This document shows positions 30,158-39,696 of a stretch of DNA of 64,000 nucleotides, piece by piece. Positions within the stretch are counted from its first letter, which is position 1, and every line of letters starts with the position of its first letter. A program made the position numbers and the translations under genes. The stretch comes from Deltaproteobacteria bacterium HGW-Deltaproteobacteria-18 (lineage in GTDB: Bacteria; Desulfobacterota; Desulfovibrionia; Desulfovibrionales; Desulfomicrobiaceae): positions 124,001 through 188,000 of the forward strand of contig PHBE01000002.1 of NCBI GenBank assembly GCA_002841885.1, in the 5' to 3' direction. A model generated the notes under the pieces. The model did not search any database. It was not told where the DNA came from and saw only the letters and a program-made list of their open reading frames with translations.

Positions 30158-33100
30158 CACACGTCCTTGTCCAGGACATCGCGGATGGCTCGTCCGACCA
30201 TGTCCTTGTTGTACGGTTTGCTGAGGAAGAATTTTATGTTCCCGGCCTGGCCGAGAAATTCCTCGGCCTGCTTTCTCCCGGAAACCATGATCACCGGCAA
30301 ATTCGGGCGGCGATCCTGCAGAATCCCTGCAACATCGAAGCCGTTCATGCCGGGCATGTCATAATCGGTAATGACCAGATCAAAGGGCAAGCCCTCATCG
30401 CAGAGAGCGAAAATCGCTTCGGCGGGGCTTTGAAAGGCATGCACTTCATAGCCGAGCTGCTCAAGAACGCGGGGAATGAGCGCCAACTGGTCCTCGTCGT
30501 CCTCGATGAAGGCCAGTCGCTCATTGCCCATGGCCAATGCGCCCTCGCATTCGCCGGGCAGGAGGCAGAGTTCGTTCATGGTCGGCAGCAGAATGTCGAA
30601 ACGGGTGAACCCGGGAGTGCTTGTGAGCCTGATTTCCCCGCCGTGATTGCGCACGATGCCATGCACCACGGCCAGCCCGAGGCCAGTCCCTTCCCCCTTG
30701 CCCTTGGTGGTGAAAAAGGGATCGTAGATCTTGTCCTGTATGCTCTCCTCGATGCCCGGACCGTCGTCTTCTATGCACAACCTGCTGTAAATGCCCGGGG
30801 CAAGGTTGCCGAGCTGCGCGTCATCGCGCTCCAGGTTCATGCGGCTCAAGTGAATGGAAATATTGCCGCCGCCCTCGCCCAGAGCCTGAAATGCGTTGGT
30901 CGCGAGATTCATGACGATCTGGTGAACCTGCGTCGGGTCGGCAAGGCAAAGAGGCAGGTCGTCGTCAATTTCGGACAGGACCGTGATGTTGCGCGGCATG
31001 GAGACACGGATGAGGGCTACGGCTTCACTGACAACCTCACGCAGGTCCGTGGGCAGAAATCCTTCCTGGGTCGGACGGCTGAACGTGAGGATCTGCTTGA
31101 TCAGGCCGCTGCCTCGAACCGCGGCCTTGAGGGATCGCTCCAGATCCTTCCAGTTCAGGCTGTCTTCGGAGATGTCCTCCATGGCGAGCTCGGTAGAGTT
31201 CATGATGGAAGTCAGTATATTATTGAAATCATGTGCGATTCCACCAGCGAGCGTACCAATGGCCTCCATTTTCTGGGACTGCAGGAGCTGTTTTTCCAGA
31301 TTCATGGTCTGGGTGATGTCCTCGGCGGTGCTGAGGATACCGACAACCGCCCCGTGCGGTCCGTGCAACGGTACCTTGTTGACCAGCAGCCAAATGTTCT
31401 CGCCGGCCCGGTTGCGGGTCTCAAGACGCAGCCGGAATCGCGGCTCATCGGTCTTGATCACTTCCTGGTCGAGCCGAGAAATCTGCTCCGCCTCATAGGC
31501 ATAGCTCACGACCTCTGCGTATTTCCTGCCATAAATGGCCGAGAGTTCGGTCTGGCCGACATGAGCCAGAAAATTCCGGTTCGCGCCGATGATTCGCAGT
31601 TCCCGGTCCTTCCAGTGCACAAGCTGGGGAATGGTATCAAGGACCAGCTGCAACATGGCTTCGGAAGCGGCCAGAGCCAGCTCCGCAGCCTTGCGGTCCG
31701 TGATGTCCTCCACGAAACCCTCGAAATGACAGAAATCGTCATTGCAGCCGCGCACGGCACGGGCGTTCAGGTTGGCCGTGATGATCTTGCCCGCGCGGGT
31801 GCGGAAAAGAACTTCGAACTCCACACTGCCCCTGTTCTGCTGATAGAGGTCGACGACCCTCTCCCGGTCGCTCTGCTGAAAATACAGGGAGGAAATGTTC
31901 GGATTGTCCGCGATCAGGTCCTCCGGACTTGCATACCCGAGCATCCTGGCCAGGGCGGGATTTGCGACCATCCAGGAGCCGTCGGGCGTGGTCTGAAAAA
32001 TGCCCAGGGCCGAATTCTCGAAGATGGTGCGATACTTTTCCTCGGCCGCGCGAAGATCGTCCTCGGCCTTCTTCCGATCGGAAATGTCGTAGATGACGCC
32101 CACTATCCCGGCGTTCTCGCCCTGGGCATCGGCGAAGGTGGCCTTGTGCAGCACCGCCGGGCGCAAGGTGCCGTCGCCGTGCCGGATCTGGGCCTCGTAG
32201 GAATCCATGCGCATGTCGAGCAAAGGCGCAAAACGCGTTTCGGCCAGGGCCAGCTCCTGGGATTCAAAACCCTTGTCATGCTCCCAGCTCACGCCGAACC
32301 AGTGCTCGAAGGCCCGGTTGATGCCAGCGATGGCCCCGCCGCGGTCCGTGAAGTAGATGGGAATGGGCAGGGTATCCATGAGGGTGCGCAGAAACGAGAG
32401 CTGGTTCTTGATCCGCACCTCGATCTGCTTGCGCTCCCAAATGTTGATCACAAGCAGGATCAGCACCAGTGACAGGATGACAAGGCTGATGATGATGGTC
32501 CAGAACTGGTGCCTGTTGATGGAATAGAACGGCGAAGGCTCGTTGATGAGGATGCTGCCCTCGGGCAGGAGTTTCTGGTTGATCCCAAGACGCTTGAGCA
32601 CGCGGTAATCGAACTTGGGCGGATCATCGGGACTAACGGATATCTCTATGCCGGCCGGGGATTCCCCGTCCAGAATGCGCAGCCCCATCTGGGCCACGGC
32701 CTGACCGTGGCTGTATCCGCTGATCATCTTTCCGCCCACCATGCCGTGGCCGAGCAGAAACTCCCAGGCGCTGTACAGCGGCACGCCCGTCTCCTGCCAG
32801 ACTATCTCAAGAAGGTCCTGGGCCGAATACACGGCCTCGCCCACATCCTTGTAAAAGGGAATGAAGAAAAAGATGCTGTCCGCAGAAGCGAAACGCACTT
32901 TGGAAATCAGCTCATCGAGAGTGAACTCATCCAGAAATTCGACCTCGATCTCATGGGGCAGTCCGGGAATCTGGGCCCGGACCTGATTGGCAATGGCCAC
33001 CCCGGTCATGCTCTGATCGCCAATGACCACCAGGCGTTTCTTGCCCGGATGAAATCTTAGCGCCAGTTCGATATTCCACGGGACCTCGAATTCTTCCAGA

Positions 33101-33522
33101 ACTCCGGTCATGCGTGAACGCATGGGCACCTTTCCGGCCTCCACGTCATTGATTCCGCAAAAAACTATGGGCACATCGGGAAACAGATCTTCGCCGTGCT
33201 CTGAAATAAACTCGTAAGCATTGTTATCAGAAGTGACGATGAGATCAAAGCGAGTCGATTTGAATTTGAATTTGTAATAATTAAACAGTATTTCATTTAT
33301 CTTCTCTCCAGAATATCTTTTTGAATCCATATATTCTATCTGAAGATAAATATTCTTTCCGCTACTTCTGAACGTTTCGCGCACGCCGTCAAATATACTG
33401 TCAGACCATTCATATCCATTATGATATGAATTTATGTAGAGCACGTTAATCTTTTTTTCATCCTGCCCAAAAGCTTGAGGGATGAATAAAAACATGAGCA
33501 GGAAAAAAAATATACTCCGCAC
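30157..33522 (-). CDS. lurS: Hybrid sensor histidine kinase (LurS type)
   Basis: The 1121-residue kinase should sense an extracytoplasmic signal for the co-encoded activator. It has a signal peptide (residues 1-19), a periplasmic region to about residue 335 that looks like an ABC substrate-binding fold (INVLYINSYHNGYEWSDSI, VTSDNNAYEF, VPIVFCGINDVE), a membrane helix (about 338-362), three PAS domains (about 370-745), HisKA (GGIAHDFNNILTS near 760), HATPase (DDGPGIEESI, GTGLGLAVVHGI) and a C-terminal receiver with Asp in VITDYDMPG. The GTG start at 33522 has TGGAG upstream. The ligand is unknown; lactate or pyruvate are obvious candidates by context. Its AT-rich 5' end contrasts with the rest. 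Confidence 0.85.
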   Translation of the reverse strand: MRSIFFFLLMFLFIPQAFGQDEKKINVLYINSYHNGYEWSDSIFDGVRETFRSSGKNIYLQIEYMDSKRYSGEKINEILFNYYKFKFKSTRFDLIVTSDNNAYEFISEHGEDLFPDVPIVFCGINDVEAGKVPMRSRMTGVLEEFEVPWNIELALRFHPGKKRLVVIGDQSMTGVAIANQVRAQIPGLPHEIEVEFLDEFTLDELISKVRFASADSIFFFIPFYKDVGEAVYSAQDLLEIVWQETGVPLYSAWEFLLGHGMVGGKMISGYSHGQAVAQMGLRILDGESPAGIEISVSPDDPPKFDYRVLKRLGINQKLLPEGSILINEPSPFYSINRHQFWTIIISLVILSLVLILLVINIWERKQIEVRIKNQLSFLRTLMDTLPIPIYFTDRGGAIAGINRAFEHWFGVSWEHDKGFESQELALAETRFAPLLDMRMDSYEAQIRHGDGTLRPAVLHKATFADAQGENAGIVGVIYDISDRKKAEDDLRAAEEKYRTIFENSALGIFQTTPDGSWMVANPALARMLGYASPEDLIADNPNISSLYFQQSDRERVVDLYQQNRGSVEFEVLFRTRAGKIITANLNARAVRGCNDDFCHFEGFVEDITDRKAAELALAASEAMLQLVLDTIPQLVHWKDRELRIIGANRNFLAHVGQTELSAIYGRKYAEVVSYAYEAEQISRLDQEVIKTDEPRFRLRLETRNRAGENIWLLVNKVPLHGPHGAVVGILSTAEDITQTMNLEKQLLQSQKMEAIGTLAGGIAHDFNNILTSIMNSTELAMEDISEDSLNWKDLERSLKAAVRGSGLIKQILTFSRPTQEGFLPTDLREVVSEAVALIRVSMPRNITVLSEIDDDLPLCLADPTQVHQIVMNLATNAFQALGEGGGNISIHLSRMNLERDDAQLGNLAPGIYSRLCIEDDGPGIEESIQDKIYDPFFTTKGKGEGTGLGLAVVHGIVRNHGGEIRLTSTPGFTRFDILLPTMNELCLLPGECEGALAMGNERLAFIEDDEDQLALIPRVLEQLGYEVHAFQSPAEAIFALCDEGLPFDLVITDYDMPGMNGFDVAGILQDRRPNLPVIMVSGRKQAEEFLGQAGNIKFFLSKPYNKDMVGRAIRDVLDKDV

Positions 33523-33605
33523 GCGATCTCCAGTTTAATTCAATGCAAAAATTGAAACGGTTCGAAAAAGAAAAATGAATCTTTGACGAACCGTTGCAAT
33601 AATAA

Positions 33606-34484
33606 CTATTTTACTGCGTTCAAATTCTTCAAAGCGATGTAGAGAGCCTGAGTGCCCATGTTTTCCAAACCCTGCGCCATGGCTGCGACATAAAGCTGCT
33701 CGACCAGAGCGAGGCCGGGCAAGGCAATGCGCAGTTTCCTGGCTTCGGCCAAGGCGATGCCCATGTCCTTCACGAAATGCTTGATGAAAAAGCCCGGATC
33801 ATAGTCATCCTTGGCGATCCGGCGCCCAAGATTGTTGATGGACCAGGACCCGGCCGCCCCGCTGCCGATGACGTCGATGACGTCGTCCACGTCCAGGCCG
33901 GACTTCACGGCGTACAGAAGGGATTCCACGACCCCGATCATGGTCCCGGCGATGAGAATCTGGTTGCTCATCTTGGTATGCTGACCGGAGCCGGGAGCGC
34001 CCATGAACCGGATGTTCTTCCCCATCTTTTCAAAAAGGGGCAGGGTCCGGTCGAAGGCTTCCTGCTCGCCGCCGACCATGATGGCCAGGCTCCCGCCGCG
34101 CGCACCGAGATCGCCTCCGGAAACCGGGGCATCCAGCGCGGCCACGCCACGGGCCCGGGCCGCCTCGTGAATCTCCTTTGCCAGGGCAGGTTCGGAGGTG
34201 GTCATGTCCACAAGCACGCTTCCCGGCGCGGCCATCTGCACAAGGCCGCCCTCGCCAAGATACACGGCGCGCACATCGGCCGGATACCCGACGATTGTGA
34301 ACACGAATTCCGAATCCGCTGCGACTTCGCCCGGTGTGTCGCACCATTTCGCACCGGCGGCGATGGTGCTTTCAGCGGAAGCCTTGGTGCGTGTATTAAC
34401 CCTGACGTCATGTCCTGCCGCAAGAAGATGCCCGCACATGGAACGCCCCATGACTCCGATTCCAACCCAGCCTATTTTGCTCAT
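33606..34484 (-). CDS. Beta-hydroxyacid dehydrogenase (3-hydroxyisobutyrate/tartronate semialdehyde family)
   Basis: This NAD(P)-dependent oxidoreductase of 292 residues has the N-terminal Rossmann motif IGWVGIGVMGRSM, the substrate-binding signature DAPVSGGDLGARGGSLAIMVGG, and the catalytic lysine in SGQHTKMSNQ. The alpha-helical dimerisation domain fills the C-terminal third (GSWSINNLGRRIAKDDYDPGFF). Its usual substrates are short beta-hydroxyacids such as 3-hydroxyisobutyrate, glycerate or gamma-hydroxybutyrate; which one applies cannot be told. It lies 83 bp upstream of lurS in the same direction, so they may share a transcript. Confidence 0.9.
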   Translation of the reverse strand: MSKIGWVGIGVMGRSMCGHLLAAGHDVRVNTRTKASAESTIAAGAKWCDTPGEVAADSEFVFTIVGYPADVRAVYLGEGGLVQMAAPGSVLVDMTTSEPALAKEIHEAARARGVAALDAPVSGGDLGARGGSLAIMVGGEQEAFDRTLPLFEKMGKNIRFMGAPGSGQHTKMSNQILIAGTMIGVVESLLYAVKSGLDVDDVIDVIGSGAAGSWSINNLGRRIAKDDYDPGFFIKHFVKDMGIALAEARKLRIALPGLALVEQLYVAAMAQGLENMGTQALYIALKNLNAVK

Positions 34485-34687
34485 GATTCCTCCAGAGTTT
34501 ATTCAAGATAAATGCCAATTGCCAATCCAGAGCTGCCTTCCGGTTAAGACCGAACGCGGCCGGACAAAATGAAAAAACAAAATAAAAATAATAATTTAAG
34601 CATGTTATATAATTATTTGCCAAATTTAAAAAACGTACATATAATGAACGATTATTTAGGATTCAAATTAGACCATACGAGGTTGCC

Positions 34688-35005
34688 ATGATCTGCCAGA
34701 AATGCGGAAGCGACAGTGTCGCCGAGGAAACCATCTCATATCAGATGGAATGCCGTAACCACTTGTTTTGCTTCGAGGATGTACCAGCGCCCAAATGTTC
34801 GGAATGCGGACATTTCACCATAACTCAGGAAGCCATGGGTATAATGCTGACCAAGATCGAACAGCTGTCGCAAAAAGCCACCATATCCTACCACAGATGC
34901 AGATGGCCCAAGTCCCAGCTTCTCGACGAACAGGCCCAGCAGGATGTCGAAATTCAGGTCGCTGCGGAACTCGTGGAAACAATAAACAAAAGTTCTCGCA
35001 AATAG
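34688..35005 (+). CDS. YgiT-type zinc-finger protein
   Basis: The 105-residue protein has the YgiT/MqsA N-terminal zinc module: CQKCGSDSV, then FCFEDVPAPKCSECGHFTITQEA, giving two CxxC pairs about 38 residues apart and the typical DVPA..C..CG pattern. Unlike MqsA it lacks a C-terminal Cro-type DNA-binding domain; the last 50 residues are helical and polar. No MqsR-like toxin or other partner is next to it, so a toxin-antitoxin role is not supported. The start at 34688 has only a weak ribosome site (GAGGTTGCC). A clear terminator follows. Confidence 0.75.
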   Translation: MICQKCGSDSVAEETISYQMECRNHLFCFEDVPAPKCSECGHFTITQEAMGIMLTKIEQLSQKATISYHRCRWPKSQLLDEQAQQDVEIQVAAELVETINKSSRK

Positions 35006-35023
35006 CATTTCGCGATTCCATCG

Positions 35024-35055
35024 AAAAAAGCCGCACATCGCGGCTTTTTTTTTTT
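35024..35055 (+). terminator. Intrinsic terminator after the YgiT-type gene
   Basis: AAAAAAGCCGC (35024-35034) pairs with GCGGCTTTTTT after a 5-nt loop and is followed by a long T-run, 19 bp past the stop codon. Confidence 0.9.
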
Positions 35056-35582
35056 GGACTTGCCTGCACCTAAAGTCAAATCTCCCGCGCTGATGGCCCA
35101 GGCGATACTTTTTCTTGCCGCCCACGCACAGTCAAGGCTTTTTCCACTCCAGCACTCCGATCTGCATGCGTAAGGATACTCTGCGCATTATCTGCTTCAT
35201 CAGCATATCCCCCTATTCAACTTACGTATCCATCCCGATAGACAAAATAAATTTATTACGGCCGTATTCGGCACGCCGAAAATTTTGAAAATCCACTATC
35301 AATCACGAAAAACCCTTAGCGCCTATAAGTGAAAAATACTGTTCAATGTCTATTAAAATGAAGGGTAAAACTATTTATCAACTCTTACAAATAACAATGG
35401 CTATGGTCTGATTTCATTAATTCGGCGATTCGAGCGAGAAAAAAGTACGCCACGCCCCGATCAGTTCAAGCCTTGCGATCAAAAAATCCAGCAATGCTCC
35501 TGTGCGGTTCGTGCAACGAAGACAGAACAACCGAATCAAGTGCCGTCGGTTCAACCCACGCAAAAACGAAGAGAACACGCTC
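35056..35582. other. AT-rich intergenic region
   Basis: About 530 bp separate the terminator from the LuxR-type regulator. It is AT-rich and should hold that operon's promoter. No RNA gene, repeat or coding frame is recognised, and the ATG upstream of 35583 lacks a ribosome site. Confidence 0.5.
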
Positions 35583-36281
35583 ATGACAAAAAAACGAATT
35601 CTGCTGGTCGAGGATGACAGCCTGCTGCGGATGGGCCTCAAATCCATGATCGACATGCACGGCGAGTACATTATCGACGACGATGTCGCCACTGGGAAAG
35701 ACGCGCTGCGATCATTTCAGTCGCAAAGACAGGATGTGATTCTACTTGATTTGCGCCTCCCGGACATTCCAGGTACGGAGGTTCTGCAGAGAATCAGAGA
35801 ACTCGAGCCCACCGTGAAGATCGTCGTCCTGACAGCCAGTGACGACAACGACTTCATCTTCGATGCCCTGGAGCACGGCGCCAATGCCTATGTTCTGAAG
35901 GGATCGAATCCGGACGAGCTCTTCCTGGCCGTGCAGTATGCCCTGGACGACGCCCTGTTTATCAGCCCACACTTGGCCAAGGTCATCGTCAGGGACTACC
36001 TTCTGGTGAACAGGCAACGCAAGGCACTGCCACCAATGCAAAACCTGACCGTCCGTGAAAAGGAAATCGTGAGACTCATCATAGACGGCTGGAAAAGCAA
36101 GGAGATCGCCGAGTCCCTCTTCATCAGCATCAAGACGGTGGACAAGCACCGCTCCAACATTCTCGGCAAGCTCGGCATCAACAGCTGCAACGAATTGCGT
36201 CACGGCAGTCTCTTTCTGCCAGAAGACGAAAACGATGCGGGAAAGCATTTCAAACGGACCAGATCTTCCACCAAACTTTAA
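35583..36281 (+). CDS. LuxR/NarL-type response regulator
   Basis: The 232-residue protein has a receiver domain (ILLVEDDSLLRMG, Asp in VILLDLRLPD, Thr/Ser in VVLTASDD, Lys in YVLKGSNPDE) and a LuxR-type DNA-binding domain (LTVREKEIVRLIIDGWKSKEIAESLFISIKTVDKHRSNILGKLGI split over about residues 160-205). The start at 35583 (MTKKRIL) follows AACACGC rather than a strong site, but it begins the domain correctly. Its end overlaps or closely precedes a REC-Hpt protein, indicating a shared phosphorelay. No kinase lies next to them. Confidence 0.9.
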   Translation: MTKKRILLVEDDSLLRMGLKSMIDMHGEYIIDDDVATGKDALRSFQSQRQDVILLDLRLPDIPGTEVLQRIRELEPTVKIVVLTASDDNDFIFDALEHGANAYVLKGSNPDELFLAVQYALDDALFISPHLAKVIVRDYLLVNRQRKALPPMQNLTVREKEIVRLIIDGWKSKEIAESLFISIKTVDKHRSNILGKLGINSCNELRHGSLFLPEDENDAGKHFKRTRSSTKL

Positions 36282-36351
36282 ATCGCAAAGTCCCGAAGAT
36301 CCGATCGCACAGGAAGACGTCGAAGGGCTTGCGAACATCGAGGTGTGCCGG

Positions 36352-37125
36352 ATGCAGGAAAGCAATTTGAACTGTCGGCAAAAAACGGTCCTCGTGGTCG
36401 ATGATGACGAAATTTGCCGTTTCGTCACTGCGGAAATTCTGCAAAATCTCGGCCTCAAGGTCGACCTTGCCGCGAACGCCGATCAGGCGACTGCCCTCGC
36501 CAAAGCAAAAAACTACGACCTGATCCTGCTCGACTTGCACATGCCTTCCATGAATGGAATGGATCTCGCGCGACATCTGCAGGAAAGGGGGCTGGCCAAG
36601 GAAGACAAAATCTGTCTGCTGACTGGCGAAGAGCGGGAACCCGGTTTTATAAAAAAGCTTGCGGGAAACTCCCTTCGGATCTTCCACAAGCCCCTGGAAC
36701 TCTCCCAGGTCATGTCTTTCTTCTCCACCCGAACAGATGAAGTCCCGATCGAAGCCGTCGCTGAAACATTGAAGATCAAAGGTTTCGACATGTCTCACGC
36801 GCTGGCAAATTTCCTGGGAAACGAATCCGCATTTTTCAACATATTGCGCGAGTTTCCCGGCTATGGAGCAAGATTCATCTCCGACTATTCAAAGCACCTG
36901 GAAAACAAAAACATCAAGGAATGCTCGCGTCTTGCGCACAGCATCAAGGGATCGTCACTCATGATAGGGGCCAGGGAGATAAACACCCTGGCAACGGATC
37001 TTGAATCGGCATGCCATGGAACAGCAGACATGCAATCTGTCGGCGAGATCTTCAAAAAACTCGAAGCGCTCATCCTTGAAGCCTCGGAGAGCATCAAAAA
37101 ACACTTTCAACACGACAACGCATAA
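36352..37125 (+). CDS. Receiver-Hpt phosphorelay protein
   Basis: The product has a receiver domain (TVLVVDDDEICRF, Asp in LILLDLHMPSMNG, Lys in IFHKPLEL) in its first half and an Hpt domain in its second, with the phospho-histidine in CSRLAHSIKGSSLMIGA. It can take a phosphate on Asp or pass it through the histidine, probably towards the LuxR-type regulator encoded just upstream. The start is uncertain: 36352 (MQESNLN) gives 257 residues, while an ATG at 36235 gives 296 and would overlap the upstream gene by 47 bp. There is no output domain of its own. Confidence 0.82.
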   Translation: MQESNLNCRQKTVLVVDDDEICRFVTAEILQNLGLKVDLAANADQATALAKAKNYDLILLDLHMPSMNGMDLARHLQERGLAKEDKICLLTGEEREPGFIKKLAGNSLRIFHKPLELSQVMSFFSTRTDEVPIEAVAETLKIKGFDMSHALANFLGNESAFFNILREFPGYGARFISDYSKHLENKNIKECSRLAHSIKGSSLMIGAREINTLATDLESACHGTADMQSVGEIFKKLEALILEASESIKKHFQHDNA

Positions 37126-37294
37126 CGTTTCCCACCATAAAAAAGGGCCGCCCAAACAAACGCCTGGCCAGCCCACCTCGCAGGAAAGCATGCAGTCCCG
37201 TGCCCTGCCCTCGTTTTAGCAAGACTCTTAACTGGCTGCCTTAAAAATTCTAATTCCGCAGGCCGCTCAAAAATGATGAAATGCACGGAAGCGG

Positions 37295-37345
37295 AAAAAT
37301 CCAGGACGCGCGCCATGCGCATACACAAGCGGTCTGGATTTTTTC
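37295..37345. terminator. Possible bidirectional terminator
   Basis: AAAAATCCAG (37295-37304) pairs with CTGGATTTTTT (37334-37344) across a 29-nt loop that itself contains GCGCGCCATGCGC. It lies between the converging REC-Hpt and CysK-fusion genes and has a T-run on both strands. Confidence 0.5.
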
Positions 37346-37380
37346 GCTGACGCAGCAGATCGCCTTTTTGGGGCGGACAG

Positions 37381-39696
37381 TTAAGCTGATCTCTCCATTC
37401 GGAAAAGGCGCACACCGGCCGGATGATCCTCAAGCCTGAGGCCCATGCCTGCCAATTGTGCGCGCAGCGCGTCAGCCTGCACAAAATCTTTGGCCTTTCG
37501 GGCCGCCTCACGGCGTCCGACCAGATCCGCAGCCTCACGCGACCAGGATTTTTGAGCCAACGGCAAACGCGCATGGTCCAGAAAACCAAGCACCCGGTCG
37601 CAGGCCAGAAGCTGCTCGGCCACCAGCGCGGCTTCGTCTGTGCTCATCTTTCCGGCACGGGCGTTGACGGTCTTGGCAAAGGCGAAGAGCGCCGGCCAGA
37701 AGTGGGCCAGATCGAGATTGTCGTCGAGCGCCGTGGCAAAAGCGGTTTTCAAATCGTAAATCGCCTGCTCGAGTTGCGGGGATACGCCATTTCCCGAGCC
37801 ACCCAGGGAAGCCGATACATAGGCGTCCTGCAGCCGGTTCTGGTTCTTGACCCACATGGCGAGACTTTCCGGCGAATAGGCGAGGGACTTGAGGTAGGAA
37901 GCGGACAGCAGCCACAGCCGCAGGGCAGGACCGGTGCCCGCGACGGCGAGGGCATCCGTGAGCGACGGCACCGTCTCGCCCTGTTCGCGCGGGGTTACGG
38001 GCTGAGAAACCATCCAGGCCATGGGCCGCACTCCGGCCCCGGCGCTCCAGATGGCGCAGAAATTGTCCAGATGCGGGAAACGGTGCGACTCGGCGGCAAA
38101 CATGACCGTGACCGAACCCAATGCGTCCAGGGCCGTGGCGGCCAGCTGCAGAAACCAGCTCGGCCGGACCTTGCCCCATTCGGTCTCAATCACGTCCCCA
38201 AGCTTGAGATCCTGCAAGGTGGCTCTTTTGAGGAGCGTGAAGTCGGCTGGATTATCCTTCGCATAATCGGCCAGATCGACGGTGTAACCCAGATTCATGC
38301 CAGCGGTGTCCACGCAAGAGATCTGGCCATACGTCTTGTCCCGAGTCACGTCGAAATAGACGGACCTGAGCTTCTCGTAGGCCTGGCCCTTGGCCAACAG
38401 CTTGCGCGCAAGGCCCAGGGCACGCTCCTGACTGTCTCCGGCCAAGGGAAAAAGCACGGTATCGGACACGCCCAAGGCCTTGGCATGGGCGAGCATGAAT
38501 TCCCGCGCCCTCTGTCCGAAGTCCTGCAATCCGGCCTTGGCCTCTCGGGCCGCAGCAAGAGCGCGATCATCCATATCCGCAAGGCCAACAGCCAGGCGCA
38601 CGTCCTGCCCCCGCTCGACCAGGGCCCGGGCCAGCACGTCCAGCCAGACAATGCGCCGCCAGACATCCAGCTCGCCCAGGTCGTCGAGGCTCGGACCAGG
38701 CGTGAACAGCGCATGTCCGCCGCCCGGACTGCCCAGACATTCGAGGCAGCCGCTGGTCACGCTGCGCACCCCGAGGCCATGCCGGGCCAACGGCGAGAAA
38801 AGCGTGGTCGAGAGATAGCGTTCTCCCGTATCCGGACAGATGAATACAATGAGCCCCTCTTTTCCGGCCTCATCCAATTCTCTGGCGATGCGCAACGCTC
38901 CGGCCAGGGCCGCCCCCGCGCTCATACCGGAAAGAATGCCCTCTTCACGCGCCAGCTGACGCGAACAGGCGAAAGCCTCCTCATCCTCGACGTGGATGAT
39001 CCGGTCCAGGGCGTGCTTGTCATAAATCCCGGGAGGATATGACTCCTGCATGTTCTTGAGCCCCTGAATCTTGTGCCCGGCATAAGGCTCCACCGCCACG
39101 ACCTGAATGCCGGGAGCCGATTCCTTCATGCGCTTCGCTATGCCCATGGCCGTGCCAGAAGTGCCGAGGCTTATGACCACGTGGGTGGCCCGCCCTTCGG
39201 TCTGTTCGATGATCTCGCGGCCCGTGCCCATGTAGTGTGCGGCAATGCTGGCCGGATTGTTGAACTGGTCCATGAGCACATAGGTCTGCGGCTCTTCGCG
39301 CGCCAACCGGTACGCTTCCTCGATGGCCCCGTCAGTGCCGAGACGACCCGGAGTCAGGCGCAACTCCGCCCCGAAGGCGCGCATGATGCGTTTTCGCTCC
39401 TCGGAAGCGGAATCGGGCATGAGCAGTGTGAGCTTGTAGCCCTTGACGGCGCAGACCATGGCCAGCCCGACCCCCGTATTGCCGCTGGTGGCCTCGATGA
39501 CGATCTTGTCCGGGGTCAGCTCGCCCGAGGCCTCGGCCGCTTCGATCATGGCCAGGGCCACGCGGTCCTTGATGGAACCGCCAACGTTCTGGGCTTCGAG
39601 CTTGGTCGCCAGACGAATGCGCGAGTGAGGAAAGACGCGGTTCAGATAAACGATCGGAGTGGCCCCGATGAGAGAGAGAATGGTCGGATGAATCAT
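37381..39696 (-). CDS. Cysteine synthase fused to a degenerate cysteinyl-tRNA synthetase
   Basis: Residues 1-310 are a PLP-dependent cysteine synthase: GATPIVYLN, the PLP lysine in GGSIKDR (about K43), TSGNTG (70-75), LGTSGTAMG (177-185) and SGMSAGAA. Residues about 325-771 follow the whole length of cysteinyl-tRNA synthetase, ending with the typical ARKAKDFVQADALRAQLAGMGLRLED. The catalytic marks are missing: the usual CGPTVYD..HIGH region reads TPGPSLDDLGELD (zinc cysteine and HIGH lost), WHIECS reads WFLQLA, and KMSKS is replaced by REQGETVPS. So the second part probably does not charge tRNA. The start at 39696 (MIHPTILSL) is chosen because the family starts there; the open frame extends 59 codons further with unlike sequence. 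Confidence 0.88.
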   Translation of the reverse strand: MIHPTILSLIGATPIVYLNRVFPHSRIRLATKLEAQNVGGSIKDRVALAMIEAAEASGELTPDKIVIEATSGNTGVGLAMVCAVKGYKLTLLMPDSASEERKRIMRAFGAELRLTPGRLGTDGAIEEAYRLAREEPQTYVLMDQFNNPASIAAHYMGTGREIIEQTEGRATHVVISLGTSGTAMGIAKRMKESAPGIQVVAVEPYAGHKIQGLKNMQESYPPGIYDKHALDRIIHVEDEEAFACSRQLAREEGILSGMSAGAALAGALRIARELDEAGKEGLIVFICPDTGERYLSTTLFSPLARHGLGVRSVTSGCLECLGSPGGGHALFTPGPSLDDLGELDVWRRIVWLDVLARALVERGQDVRLAVGLADMDDRALAAAREAKAGLQDFGQRAREFMLAHAKALGVSDTVLFPLAGDSQERALGLARKLLAKGQAYEKLRSVYFDVTRDKTYGQISCVDTAGMNLGYTVDLADYAKDNPADFTLLKRATLQDLKLGDVIETEWGKVRPSWFLQLAATALDALGSVTVMFAAESHRFPHLDNFCAIWSAGAGVRPMAWMVSQPVTPREQGETVPSLTDALAVAGTGPALRLWLLSASYLKSLAYSPESLAMWVKNQNRLQDAYVSASLGGSGNGVSPQLEQAIYDLKTAFATALDDNLDLAHFWPALFAFAKTVNARAGKMSTDEAALVAEQLLACDRVLGFLDHARLPLAQKSWSREAADLVGRREAARKAKDFVQADALRAQLAGMGLRLEDHPAGVRLFRMERSA

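Noticed and set aside
30430-32472. Open frame of 680 codons antisense to the LurS-type kinase
   Set aside because: Same reason: the kinase has full domain order on the other strand.
34688-35005. MqsRA-type toxin-antitoxin system
   Set aside because: Only the zinc module is present; there is no toxin gene and no DNA-binding domain.
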